From NCBI GenBank assembly GCA_900551325.1, contig URVM01000007.1, forward strand, positions 1 through 64,000: a DNA stretch of 64,000 nucleotides, in the 5' to 3' direction. The notes under the pieces were generated by a model. The model was not told the DNA's origin. It did not search any database and worked only from the letters and a program-made list of their open reading frames with translations. The position numbers and the translations under genes are program-made. This document shows, piece by piece, positions 35,056-43,341 of this stretch. Numbering within the stretch: position 1 is the stretch's first letter; each line of letters starts with the position of its first letter. The stretch comes from an uncultured Eubacteriales bacterium. GTDB lineage: Bacteria; Bacillota; Clostridia; Lachnospirales; Cellulosilyticaceae.

Positions 35056-36096
35056 ATGAATGAAATAACAGCAAGACAAATGCTCAGAATAGGCGAATTA
35101 GAAAAGGAATTACAAGAGCAAAAGGGCATGTTATGGGTATTAGGTGAAATTATGAAAGTAGCTAATAACATAGGCTCATTCAAAGATTTAATGAGTGTTA
35201 TGACAGATATGCTTATGGGTGTAACAGGAGTAAATGCTTGCTATTTATGGGTTTATCATGATGATTGTATTAAAGTATTCTTGCGTAGCACAGAGTTTAA
35301 TAATGAATTTCTTGAATTAGATGAGAGTACAATCAATAAAGAAATACGAATTCTTAGGAATACCTATGTTTATACAAAAGAAGAAATCAAGTATCCATTA
35401 ATAGAAGAAGTAAGTATCCCTCAATCTAGACTTATTGTTCCGCTTATGGACTTTATAGATGGGAGCATCGTAGGAGGCCTTGTATTAGAGCATGAACAAA
35501 TTGACTTTTTTACTTCAAATAACACAGTGTTTTTTGAAACCTTAGCAACTTTTATTGCATCTAATACACGTAATTCTAGATTATTTGAGCAAGTCTCAGA
35601 AGAATCAGAAAGAGATCCTTTAACTGGTGTTTATAATAGAAGACATCTTAATCGCATGATAGATCAGCTTATCAATGAATATAATACTTTAACAATAGGT
35701 ATATTTGATTCAGATAATTTTAAAGCTGTAAATGATGTATTAGGACATATTAAGGGAGATGAAGTTTTGCAAAGTTTAGCACAATTTGCAGGACAGTTAG
35801 TAGAAGAAAGTCGTGGTAAGGTTGTTCGCTATGGTGGAGATGAATTTGTTCTTCTAGTGCCATTACCCTTAGAAGAGGCTATGAAAATTTTTGAAACCTT
35901 CCTAAAAACCGTTCCTAATTTATCTACAATTAAAGATATAAATATTCCAGTCACAGTTACTATGGGCGTTTGCTCTTATCCAGATATGATGATAAGTAGA
36001 AGTGAAATGGTATATTTGGCAGATAAAGCTTTACTAAGAGGGAAAGATGAAGGTAAGAACTGCATAAAAATAGTAATTCAAGAAGATTTTGAATAG
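35056..36096 (+). CDS. GAF-GGDEF protein, probable diguanylate cyclase
   Basis: The 346-residue protein begins with a short coiled coil (about 5-25), then a GAF-like sensory domain (about 30-170), then a GGDEF domain starting at SERDPLTGVYNRRH. The catalytic RYGGDEF motif is intact (Gly260). The position four residues before the usual RxxD inhibitory site reads ESRG, so product inhibition at an I-site is not expected. It should convert two GTP to c-di-GMP. No membrane segment is present. A sigma-D-like promoter suggests control with motility. Confidence 0.92.
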   Translation: MNEITARQMLRIGELEKELQEQKGMLWVLGEIMKVANNIGSFKDLMSVMTDMLMGVTGVNACYLWVYHDDCIKVFLRSTEFNNEFLELDESTINKEIRILRNTYVYTKEEIKYPLIEEVSIPQSRLIVPLMDFIDGSIVGGLVLEHEQIDFFTSNNTVFFETLATFIASNTRNSRLFEQVSEESERDPLTGVYNRRHLNRMIDQLINEYNTLTIGIFDSDNFKAVNDVLGHIKGDEVLQSLAQFAGQLVEESRGKVVRYGGDEFVLLVPLPLEEAMKIFETFLKTVPNLSTIKDINIPVTVTMGVCSYPDMMISRSEMVYLADKALLRGKDEGKNCIKIVIQEDFE

Positions 36097-36098
36097 AG

Positions 36099-36126
36099 AA
36101 GGGCTATACAAAATAGCCCTTTATTT
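36099..36126 (+). terminator. Terminator after the GGDEF gene
   Basis: AAGGGCTAT (36099-36107) pairs with ATAGCCCTT (36113-36121), followed by a T-rich stretch. Confidence 0.75.
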
Positions 36127-36400
36127 ATCTGTAAATAAAGAAAAATATAAAAATAATCGACATATAGAACTAAAAAGTGCTATAATACAATGTGTACAAA
36201 ATGTACAAAAACAAAGTACAACCTTACATAACATTCAATATAATCCAACATATAGATTAACCGTTTACAAGTCTATAATGACAATGGTAAAGTAAAAAAG
36301 ATAAAAAGGTCATTTTTTTGTTGGATATACATATTATTACAGCATAATAAACACAATACTATTGAATGCTATAGTGTAAACGCAATAGGGAGGATACACA
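36127..36400 (+). other. Intergenic region before mnaA and the atp operon
   Basis: No gene is supported here. Three GTACAA repeats lie at about 36193-36221. Two nested inverted repeats are present: CATTCAATA (36232-36240) with TATTGAATG (36360-36368), and ATCCAACA (36243-36250) with TGTTGGAT (36319-36326). A weak promoter, TTGGAT (36321-36326) with a 16-base spacer and CATAAT (36343-36348), could serve mnaA and the atp genes. Confidence 0.5.
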
Positions 36401-37561
36401 ATGAATAACAAAATCCGTGTTATGAGTGTTTTTGGAACAAGACCAGAAGCTATTAAGATGGCGCCGCTAGTAAAAGAACTTGAAAAAAGTGAACACATCG
36501 AAAATCTTGTATGTGTAACAGCACAACATAGAGAAATGCTAGATCAAGTACTAGAAATATTTGATATTAAACCAGAGTATGATTTAAATATCATGAAAGA
36601 CAGACAAACTTTAACAGGCATTACTACTCGTGTACTAGAAGGTATGGAAGGTGTGCTTGAAGAAGCGAGGCCTGATATAGTACTTGTGCATGGGGATACT
36701 TCTACTACTTTTGTTACAGCACTTGCAGCTTTCTATAAACAAATTCCAGTAGGACACGTTGAAGCAGGGCTTCGTACATATAATATATACGAGCCATTCC
36801 CAGAAGAGATGAATAGAAAATTAGCTGGAGCTATTGCTACATTACATTTCTCACCAACACCACTTGCAAAAAATAATTTACTTAAAGAGGCAGTAGATGA
36901 AGATGCTATTTATATTACAGGTAACACGGTAATAGATGCTCTTAAGACAACCATTCATGAAGATTATCACTTTACAGTAGATATTTTAAATCAAATTGAC
37001 TTTAAAAATAAGCGTGTTATTACTATGACAGCTCATAGAAGAGAAAATTTAGGAGAGCCTTTACGTAATATTTGTGAAGCAGTTAGAGAGATTGCTAATG
37101 AGTTTGCAGATGTAGAAGTAGTATATGCGGTTCATAAAAATCCAGCAGTACGTGATGTGGCTTATGAGATTTTAGGAGATGTAAAAAATGTACATCTTAT
37201 TGAACCTCTTGATTTAAAGGATATGCATAACTTAATGCAAAGATCTTATTTAGTGCTCACAGATTCAGGCGGTCTTCAAGAAGAAGTACCATCTATGGGT
37301 AAACCAGTTTTAGTACTTCGTAATGTTACAGAAAGACCAGAAGGTATTGAAGCAGGTACACTTAAACTTGCAGGTGTAGAAAAAGATACTATTTATAGTT
37401 TAACTCATGAACTGCTTACAAATGAAAACATTTATAAGCAAATGGCACAGGCTAAAAATCCATTTGGAGATGGAGAAGCTTCAAGACGTATAGTAGAAGC
37501 TATTCTTTCTTACTTTAAAGAAGATATGCCTCGTCCTAAAGATTATATCTACAATGCATAG
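36401..37561 (+). CDS. mnaA: UDP-N-acetylglucosamine 2-epimerase
   Basis: This 386-residue enzyme has the non-hydrolysing WecB/MnaA signature: VFGTRPEAIKMAPLV at the start, VHGDTSTT, GHVEAGLRT, TAHRREN and SGGLQEEVPSMGKPVL at the UDP-binding end. It interconverts UDP-GlcNAc and UDP-ManNAc for wall polymers and so fits with the TagO-like enzyme at 5.9 kb. The next gene, atpZ, starts 14 bases later. The mnaA-atp linkage is known from Bacillus subtilis, and mnaA may be the first gene of the atp transcript. Confidence 0.95.
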   Translation: MNNKIRVMSVFGTRPEAIKMAPLVKELEKSEHIENLVCVTAQHREMLDQVLEIFDIKPEYDLNIMKDRQTLTGITTRVLEGMEGVLEEARPDIVLVHGDTSTTFVTALAAFYKQIPVGHVEAGLRTYNIYEPFPEEMNRKLAGAIATLHFSPTPLAKNNLLKEAVDEDAIYITGNTVIDALKTTIHEDYHFTVDILNQIDFKNKRVITMTAHRRENLGEPLRNICEAVREIANEFADVEVVYAVHKNPAVRDVAYEILGDVKNVHLIEPLDLKDMHNLMQRSYLVLTDSGGLQEEVPSMGKPVLVLRNVTERPEGIEAGTLKLAGVEKDTIYSLTHELLTNENIYKQMAQAKNPFGDGEASRRIVEAILSYFKEDMPRPKDYIYNA

Positions 37562-37575
37562 AAGTAGGTGAAATA

Positions 37576-37803
37576 ATGAAAAAACGAGGCTGGGTAAGAG
37601 CACTAGCTCTTTTAGAGCAAGTAGGTCTTTCAATGGCTATACCTATTTTTTTGTGTGTTTTCGTAGGAGTATTTTTAGATAGGATTACAAATAAGTCACC
37701 TTTATTTCTAGTTATATTTATACTTCTAGGAGTAGGTAGTGCATTTCGTAATCTATTTTATATAGTAGGGCGTGAAGCTAAGAGAGGAGAAAAAGATGAA
37801 TAA
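37576..37803 (+). CDS. atpZ: AtpZ/AtpI family small membrane protein
   Basis: The 75-residue protein has two hydrophobic segments (about 18-38 and 43-63) and the short AtpZ layout, with VGLSMAIPIFLCVFVGVFLD near the start and a charged end. AtpZ-like proteins precede F-ATPase operons and are linked to Mg2+ or Ca2+ supply and assembly of the c ring. Its stop overlaps the next start by 8 bases. Confidence 0.82.
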   Translation: MKKRGWVRALALLEQVGLSMAIPIFLCVFVGVFLDRITNKSPLFLVIFILLGVGSAFRNLFYIVGREAKRGEKDE

Positions 37804-38158
37804 GGCATATATAAAAGAACATTTAATGAAATTTACAATGGTTGCCTTTTCCTTAGTTGTTTATTGCATTGGACTTTTATTTACATCCAATATAGTAGCA
37901 TGGACAATAGGTATCTTTTTAGGACTTATCATAGCTTTACTTAAACTAAAGCTTATGGAAAATACTTTTACAAAGGCTGTAAATATGAATGAAGGTAAGG
38001 CGAAGAATTATACACAAAGGCAATATATGTTGCGCTATTTAATTACAGGTGTAGTTTTATTCATAGCAGCTTTATCTCAAGATGTTAGTTTAGTAGGGGT
38101 GTTTTTAGGGCTTCTATCTATGAAGATAGGTGCATATGTACAATTAGGCATAAAATGA
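37796..38158 (+). CDS. atpI: ATP synthase subunit I-like protein
   Basis: The 120-residue protein has four hydrophobic segments typical of AtpI, the assembly chaperone for c rings. The ATG at 37796, 6 bases after AGGAG and inside the end of atpZ, is chosen over the longer frame. AtpI of Acetobacterium woodii is needed for stable Na+ rotor assembly, which matches the rotor genes downstream. Confidence 0.78.
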   Translation: MNKAYIKEHLMKFTMVAFSLVVYCIGLLFTSNIVAWTIGIFLGLIIALLKLKLMENTFTKAVNMNEGKAKNYTQRQYMLRYLITGVVLFIAALSQDVSLVGVFLGLLSMKIGAYVQLGIK

Positions 38159-38225
38159 CACATATTTTAGCAACAAGAGCCTAGCTCTTTAGCATAGAAA
38201 TTTATATGGAAAGGAGAGTGAGTAG

Positions 38226-38924
38226 GTGGAACAAAATCTAGACTTTGGGATTCATCAGGTTATCACCTTGTTTACAATAGATGGTAAGCCTTATGGTCTC
38301 ACAACCACACATATCAATACTTTTTTAGTAATGGCCGTTTTAACTATTTTTGCACTTATTGTTAGAGTTAAACTTAAAAACTTTAAAACAATACCAGACA
38401 CAAAATTCCAGGTGATTATCGAGTTTTTAGTTGATACTATCTATAATTTTACATCTGGTACAATGGGTGAGAAAAATAAGCATTTCGGGTCATTCTATGG
38501 TCCTATGTTTTTATTTATCTTGTTATGTAACTTAACAGGATTAATTGGACTAAGACCACCTACTGCCGATATTGCAACAACTTTTGCATTATCATTAACC
38601 ACATTTTTCATGATTCACTACTTTGGTTTAAAAGCAAAAGGTGCTAGATATCTTAAAGGCTTCTTAGAACCAATGCCACTGTTGTTACCGCTTAACATTA
38701 TTGGTGAACTTGCTAACCCAATTTCATTAAGTTTCCGTTTATTCGGTAACATCTTAGGAGGAACCATCATTATGGGATTATATTATGCTATGATGCCATG
38801 GTGGGCAAAACTAGGTTTACCTTCAATCCTACATTCATACTTTGATGTGTTTGCAGGTGCGTTACAAACCCTTATTTTCGTTATGCTTAGCATGACATTC
38901 GTATCCAGTGCAATGGAAGACTAA
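38226..38924 (+). CDS. atpB: F-type ATP synthase subunit a
   Basis: The 232-residue protein has five or six membrane segments and the essential arginine in ISLSFRLFGNILGG (about 175), which faces the rotor carboxylate. ELANPIS precedes it, as in the family. It forms the ion half-channels with the c ring. It starts at GTG with AGGAG 9 bases upstream. It ends 15 bases before the first rotor gene. Confidence 0.95.
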   Translation: MEQNLDFGIHQVITLFTIDGKPYGLTTTHINTFLVMAVLTIFALIVRVKLKNFKTIPDTKFQVIIEFLVDTIYNFTSGTMGEKNKHFGSFYGPMFLFILLCNLTGLIGLRPPTADIATTFALSLTTFFMIHYFGLKAKGARYLKGFLEPMPLLLPLNIIGELANPISLSFRLFGNILGGTIIMGLYYAMMPWWAKLGLPSILHSYFDVFAGALQTLIFVMLSMTFVSSAMED

Positions 38925-38939
38925 AAAAGAGGTGAAAAA

Positions 38940-39479
38940 ATGGGATATTCAGATTTTCTATTCGGATGGATGGCAAATGTTGACCCAGTAGCACTCGTTT
39001 TAGCCTTTTCAGCTATAGGTGCAGGACTTGCAATGATTGCAGGTATTGGACCTGGTATTGGACAAGGGTATGCAGCGGGTAAAGCAGCTGAGGCAATGGG
39101 TAAAAACCCAAAAGAAGGTGGAAAGCCAGCAACTTTAGTTATGTTACTTGGAGCTGCTGTAGCTGAAACTTCAGGGATTTTCTCATTAGTTATTGCCATT
39201 ATTATGTTATTTGCCAATCCACTTCTTAATAAAGGTGGTATTGCACTTGTACTTGCGGCTTCAGCCCTTGGTGCAGGACTTGCAATGATCGCCGGTATTG
39301 GACCTGGTATTGGACAAGGTTATGCAGCAGGTAAAGCTGCAGAAGCGGTTGGTAAAAGACCTAAGCTTCAAAGTGCAATTGTAAGAACAATGCTACTTGG
39401 ACAAGCTGTTGCTCAAACAACAGGTATTTATGCCCTCATTATAGCGTTACTCTTATTATTCGTTAATATATTTGCATAA
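38940..39479 (+). CDS. ATP synthase subunit c1: duplicated-hairpin rotor protein with one carboxylate
   Basis: The 179-residue protein consists of two c-type hairpins in tandem, thus four membrane helices like V-type c subunits. Hairpin one carries GPGIGQG (Gln42) and AVAETSG (Glu76, Thr77), a complete Na+ site pattern. Hairpin two carries GPGIGQG (Gln126) but AVAQTTG, so the carboxylate position is Gln159. The duplicated unit would therefore carry one ion per four helices. This is the arrangement described for c1 of Acetobacterium woodii. It precedes a normal c gene by 39 bases. It was probably formed by duplication and fusion, since the two halves and the next gene share near-identical DNA. 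Confidence 0.93.
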   Translation: MGYSDFLFGWMANVDPVALVLAFSAIGAGLAMIAGIGPGIGQGYAAGKAAEAMGKNPKEGGKPATLVMLLGAAVAETSGIFSLVIAIIMLFANPLLNKGGIALVLAASALGAGLAMIAGIGPGIGQGYAAGKAAEAVGKRPKLQSAIVRTMLLGQAVAQTTGIYALIIALLLLFVNIFA

Positions 39480-39650
39480 AACTAAAATACTAAATGTATA
39501 TTTAAGGAGGATTTCACAATGGATAACCAAATCGATGGAAGAGCTTTAATTTTAGCATGTTCAGCAATTGGTGCTGGTCTTGCAATGATCGCAGGTATTG
39601 GACCAGGTATTGGACAAGGATATGCAGCAGGTAAAGGTGCAGAGGCAGTT
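39012..39650 (+). repeat. Threefold DNA repeat across the rotor genes
   Basis: A segment of about 85 bases encoding GAGLAMIAGIGPGIGQGYAA occurs at about 39012, 39262 and 39561 with few differences. The first two lie in one gene and the third in the next. This similarity could allow recombination to change the hairpin number. Confidence 0.85.
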
Positions 39651-39803
39651 GGTCGTCAACCAGAAGCACAATCAGATGTAGTACGTACAATGTTACTTGG
39701 TGCAGCTGTAGCTGAAACAACAGGTATCTATGGTCTTATCGTAGCTATTATTCTTTTATTTGCTAACCCACTTATTACAAAATATATTGAGTTATTAGGC
39801 TAA
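39519..39803 (+). CDS. atpE: ATP synthase subunit c (single hairpin, Na+ type)
   Basis: The 94-residue protein is one c hairpin. GPGIGQG supplies Gln33 and AVAETTGIYGLIVAIILLFANP supplies Glu66 and Thr67, matching the sodium-binding set (Gln, Glu, Ser/Thr) known from Propionigenium, Ilyobacter and Acetobacterium. The ribosome site AAGGAGG is strong, as expected for a protein needed in many copies. It would mix with the duplicated c1 product in a hybrid ring. Confidence 0.96.
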   Translation: MDNQIDGRALILACSAIGAGLAMIAGIGPGIGQGYAAGKGAEAVGRQPEAQSDVVRTMLLGAAVAETTGIYGLIVAIILLFANPLITKYIELLG

Positions 39804-39850
39804 TAAAACATAATAAGCGGTATAAGACATAGAAAGGAGGGAATTTCCCT

Positions 39851-40369
39851 TTGAGCTCAAAAATTATTGAATTTTCCATGCAAACTGGGTGGGAATGGTT
39901 CGTGCAGCTTTTTGCTCTATTTCTAATTATTGCAATCTTAGCGAAATTACTTTTTAAACCAGTAAGTGAGTTTTTAGAAAAGCGACAAGCAATGATTGCA
40001 GCACAAGTGAATGATGCTACTAATGCTAAAAAAGATGCTGAAGGTCTCAAAAAAGATTACGAAAGTAAACTTGTAAATATTGAAGCTAAAGCAAACGAAA
40101 TATTAAAAGAAGCAAGAGTGAAAGCATTAGCACGAGAAGAAGAAATTATCAATGAAGCTAGAAACGAAGCAGAGGCCATCAAAGCTAAAGCTTTTAAAGA
40201 TATTGAGCTTGAGAAAGAACGTGTTCAAGCTGAAATGAAACAAGAAATGATAGAAGTAGCTACACTTATGGCAAGTAAATTTGTACAAGAATCAATGACT
40301 GCAGAAAAACAAAATGCATTAGTTGATGAAATGATTAAAGAGATGGGGGATGTACAGTGGCTGAGATAG
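39851..40369 (+). CDS. atpF: F-type ATP synthase subunit b
   Basis: The 172-residue protein has one membrane segment (about 12-35) followed by a long charged coiled coil (about 40-150), the peripheral stalk of the enzyme. It starts at TTG, 10 bases after GGAGG. A GGGAATTTCCC palindrome sits between ribosome site and start and could hold back translation relative to the abundant c subunit before it. Its end overlaps atpH by 13 bases. Confidence 0.94.
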   Translation: MSSKIIEFSMQTGWEWFVQLFALFLIIAILAKLLFKPVSEFLEKRQAMIAAQVNDATNAKKDAEGLKKDYESKLVNIEAKANEILKEARVKALAREEEIINEARNEAEAIKAKAFKDIELEKERVQAEMKQEMIEVATLMASKFVQESMTAEKQNALVDEMIKEMGDVQWLR

Positions 40370-40902
40370 TTGTTAACCGTTATGCTACTGCCCTATTCGA
40401 AATTGCCAAAGAACAAGGGGCAATGACAAAATTTAAAGAAGAAGCATTTGGTATTTATAACATCTTAAAAGATGCTCCAGAATACATGAATCTTCTTAGT
40501 CATCCTAGTGTAGTTGAAGCTAATAAGCTTGAACTTATCACAGAAGCTTTCAGTGGTAAAGTAGCTGATGAGTTTGTTGGACTTATGGAGCTTGTTATTA
40601 AAAAATCACGTACAGAATATTTAATAGATATTCTTTTAAAGTTTATCGAAATGGCAGAAGAAGAACAAGGTCTCTTAAAAGGGACAGTGACTTCTGCAAT
40701 GCCACTCACAAATCAGCAAATAGCGCAAATTAAGGCTAATCTTGAGCAAGGAACAGGGAAAACTATTGAGCTCGATGTAGTAGTAGATTCGTCTCTTATA
40801 GGTGGACTTATTGTTCGTGTTGGCGACAAGGTAGTAGATGGAAGTATTAAAGGTCAAATGGATACTTTAAAGTCTGAATTAAGTAGTTTGCGACTTGCAT
40901 AA
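40357..40902 (+). CDS. atpH: F-type ATP synthase subunit delta
   Basis: The 181-residue protein has the OSCP/delta layout: RYATALFEIAKEQG at the start and IGGLIVRVGDKVVDGSIKGQMDTL at the end. It joins the peripheral stalk to the top of F1. It starts at GTG inside the end of atpF, so translation is probably coupled. Confidence 0.95.
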   Translation: MAEIVVNRYATALFEIAKEQGAMTKFKEEAFGIYNILKDAPEYMNLLSHPSVVEANKLELITEAFSGKVADEFVGLMELVIKKSRTEYLIDILLKFIEMAEEEQGLLKGTVTSAMPLTNQQIAQIKANLEQGTGKTIELDVVVDSSLIGGLIVRVGDKVVDGSIKGQMDTLKSELSSLRLA

Positions 40903-40923
40903 AAAAAGGGGTGTAATGATTTA

Positions 40924-42435
40924 ATGAACCTTAGACCAGAGGAAATCAGCAGTGTTATTAAAAATCAAATTAATAACTATAAGACACGCCTTGAAGTATC
41001 AGAAGTAGGAACTGTTATTACAGTAGGGGACGGTATCGCTCGTGTACACGGACTTGAAAAAGCAATGGCAGGAGAACTTCTTGAATTCACTGGCGGCGTA
41101 TACGGGATGGTTCTTAACTTAGAAGAAGACAACATTGGGGTTGTTCTTTTAGGTTCAGACCAACTCATTAAAGAAGGTAGCGACGTAAAATCAACAGGAC
41201 GTATTGTAGAAGTACCTGTTGGCGATACACTTAGTGGTCGTGTTGTTAACCCTCTTGGCCAACCAATCGATGGTAAAGGGCCTATCAATTCTACAAACTT
41301 CCGTCCTGTAGAGCGTATTGCTCCAGGGGTTATCGAAAGAAAATCAGTAGATACACCACTGCAAACAGGACAAAAAGCTATCGATGCCATGGTACCAATT
41401 GGACGTGGACAACGTGAGCTTATCATTGGTGACCGTCAAACTGGTAAAACAGCGATTGCGCTAGATACCATCATCAACCAAAAAGGTAAAGATGTTAAAT
41501 GTATCTATGTTGCAATTGGACAAAAAGCATCAACTGTAGCACAACTTGTAAAAACTTTAGAAAAACACGATGCTATGAGCTATACAACAGTAGTTGTTTC
41601 AACTGCTAGTGATCCTTCTCCACTTCAATACTTAGCACCATATGCTGGAGCTGCTATTGGTGAAGAGTGGATGGAAAGTGGTAAAGATGTACTTATTGTT
41701 TATGATGATTTATCTAAACATGCGGTTGCTTACCGTACAATGGCATTACTTCTTCATAGACCACCAGGTCGTGAGGCGTATCCAGGGGACGTATTCTACC
41801 TTCACTCAAGACTTCTTGAAAGAGCAGCTAAGCTTTCAGATGAACGTGGTGGCGGTTCTATGACAGCTCTTCCAATCATTGAAACACAAGCTGGAGATAT
41901 TTCAGCTTATATTCCAACAAACGTTATTTCTATTACAGATGGACAGATTTTCCTTGAAACTGAACTTTTCAATGCAGGTATTAGACCAGCGGTTAACCCA
42001 GGGCTTTCAGTATCTCGTGTTGGTGGTGCAGCTCAAATTAAGGCAATGAAACAAATTGCAGGTCCTGTCCGTGTGGAACTTGCGCAATACCGTTCTCTTG
42101 CAGCATTTGCTCAGTTCGGTTCTGACCTTGATACAGCAACTCAAAATGCTTTAGCACAAGGTGAGCGTATTATGGAAGTATTAAAACAACCACAATACAA
42201 ACCAATGAGCGTAGCAGAACAAGTTATCGTTCTTTATGCAGCAACAAGAAAATACCTTATTGATATTCCAGTATCAGCTGTTAAACAATTTGAGTCAGAA
42301 TTGCTTGAATATGTTAATACAAAATATCCAGAGCTTCTTACAGAAGTTACAGGTAAAGCTGGTATTACTAAAGAGCTTGAAGAAAAACTTAAAACTGTTG
42401 TTACAGAATTTAAAGCAGGCTTTAAAGCTCTATAA
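40924..42435 (+). CDS. atpA: F-type ATP synthase subunit alpha
   Basis: The 503-residue protein is a typical alpha subunit: GDGIARVHGL in the N-terminal barrel, the P-loop GDRQTGKT (about 170-177), and the signature PAVNPGLSVSRVG with the arginine finger. It forms the non-catalytic nucleotide sites of F1. The ribosome site is an A-rich GGGG stretch. The order b-delta-alpha-gamma-beta-epsilon is standard. Confidence 0.98.
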   Translation: MNLRPEEISSVIKNQINNYKTRLEVSEVGTVITVGDGIARVHGLEKAMAGELLEFTGGVYGMVLNLEEDNIGVVLLGSDQLIKEGSDVKSTGRIVEVPVGDTLSGRVVNPLGQPIDGKGPINSTNFRPVERIAPGVIERKSVDTPLQTGQKAIDAMVPIGRGQRELIIGDRQTGKTAIALDTIINQKGKDVKCIYVAIGQKASTVAQLVKTLEKHDAMSYTTVVVSTASDPSPLQYLAPYAGAAIGEEWMESGKDVLIVYDDLSKHAVAYRTMALLLHRPPGREAYPGDVFYLHSRLLERAAKLSDERGGGSMTALPIIETQAGDISAYIPTNVISITDGQIFLETELFNAGIRPAVNPGLSVSRVGGAAQIKAMKQIAGPVRVELAQYRSLAAFAQFGSDLDTATQNALAQGERIMEVLKQPQYKPMSVAEQVIVLYAATRKYLIDIPVSAVKQFESELLEYVNTKYPELLTEVTGKAGITKELEEKLKTVVTEFKAGFKAL

Positions 42436-42455
42436 TTTAGAAAGAGGTGCGGTAA

Positions 42456-43316
42456 ATGGCGTCTTTACAAGCTATTAAAGGACGAATTAAAAGCGTAAGC
42501 AGCACCAAACAAATTACCAATGCTATGAATCTTGTAGCTACAGCAAAATTGACTAAAGCAAAAGAATCTGCTCTTAAATCAAGACCATTCTTTACTGAAG
42601 TACAAAAAGTTATCAAATCTATTGCTCAAAACTCCGTTAACCTGAACTCACCATTACTCATGCAAAATGGGTCTAGTGTAAAAGGTTATGTAGTATTAGC
42701 AGCAGATAAAGGACTTGCTGGTGGCTATAATGCGAATATTGGTAAGTTAGTAATGAATCATATAACAAACAAAGAAGAAGCTCGTCTCATTACAGTAGGA
42801 AAGAAATCAAGAGAGTTCTTTAAAGCGAGACATTTTGATGTAACAAAAGAATTTACTGGTATTTCTGCAGATCCTATTTATAATGATGCAAGAGAGATTG
42901 CAAATTATGTTATTGATTTATTTAATAAAGGTGAAGTTGGAGAAGTTTATCTAGCCTATACAGCTTTTAAATCTACAATTCAACAAGAGCCAACTTTAAT
43001 TCGTCTTTTACCAGTAGATATATCAGAAATACAAGAAACTAAAAATGAAGGACCAAAAGATTTATTAACTTATGAGCCTTCACCAGAAGCTGTACTTGAT
43101 TACTTAATGCCACGTTATGTAACAGATGTTATTTATGGTGGGCTCATAGAATCAAGTGCAAGTGAACAAGGTGCGAGAATGACAGCCATGGATTCAGCTA
43201 CAGAAAATGCAAATGAAATGATTGCAAAACTTGGCATTGAGTCTAACCGTGCACGTCAAGCAGCAATTACACAAGAGTTATCAGAAATCGTAGGTGGAGC
43301 TGCCGCCCTTAAGTAA
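42456..43316 (+). CDS. atpG: F-type ATP synthase subunit gamma
   Basis: The 286-residue protein has the family start IKGRIKSVSSTKQITNAMNLVATAKL and the closing RMTAMDSATENANEMI and QAAITQELSEIVGGAAAL helices that form the rotating shaft. The middle contains the LAADKGLAGGYNANI Rossmann-like portion. It begins 20 bases after atpA with GAGGTG upstream. Confidence 0.97.
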   Translation: MASLQAIKGRIKSVSSTKQITNAMNLVATAKLTKAKESALKSRPFFTEVQKVIKSIAQNSVNLNSPLLMQNGSSVKGYVVLAADKGLAGGYNANIGKLVMNHITNKEEARLITVGKKSREFFKARHFDVTKEFTGISADPIYNDAREIANYVIDLFNKGEVGEVYLAYTAFKSTIQQEPTLIRLLPVDISEIQETKNEGPKDLLTYEPSPEAVLDYLMPRYVTDVIYGGLIESSASEQGARMTAMDSATENANEMIAKLGIESNRARQAAITQELSEIVGGAAALK

Positions 43317-43341
43317 TTCAATTAAAAGGAGTGAAGAGTTA

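Noticed and set aside
36160..36170. Third GTCGAT element (minus strand)
   Set aside because: No TAAA at the right distance and no gene on that strand downstream.
36089..36295. 68-codon frame after the GGDEF gene
   Set aside because: It overlaps the GGDEF 3' end and reads through a terminator; no ribosome site.
42236..42478. 80-codon frame in the atpA end
   Set aside because: It is an alternative-frame shadow of atpA with biased composition.
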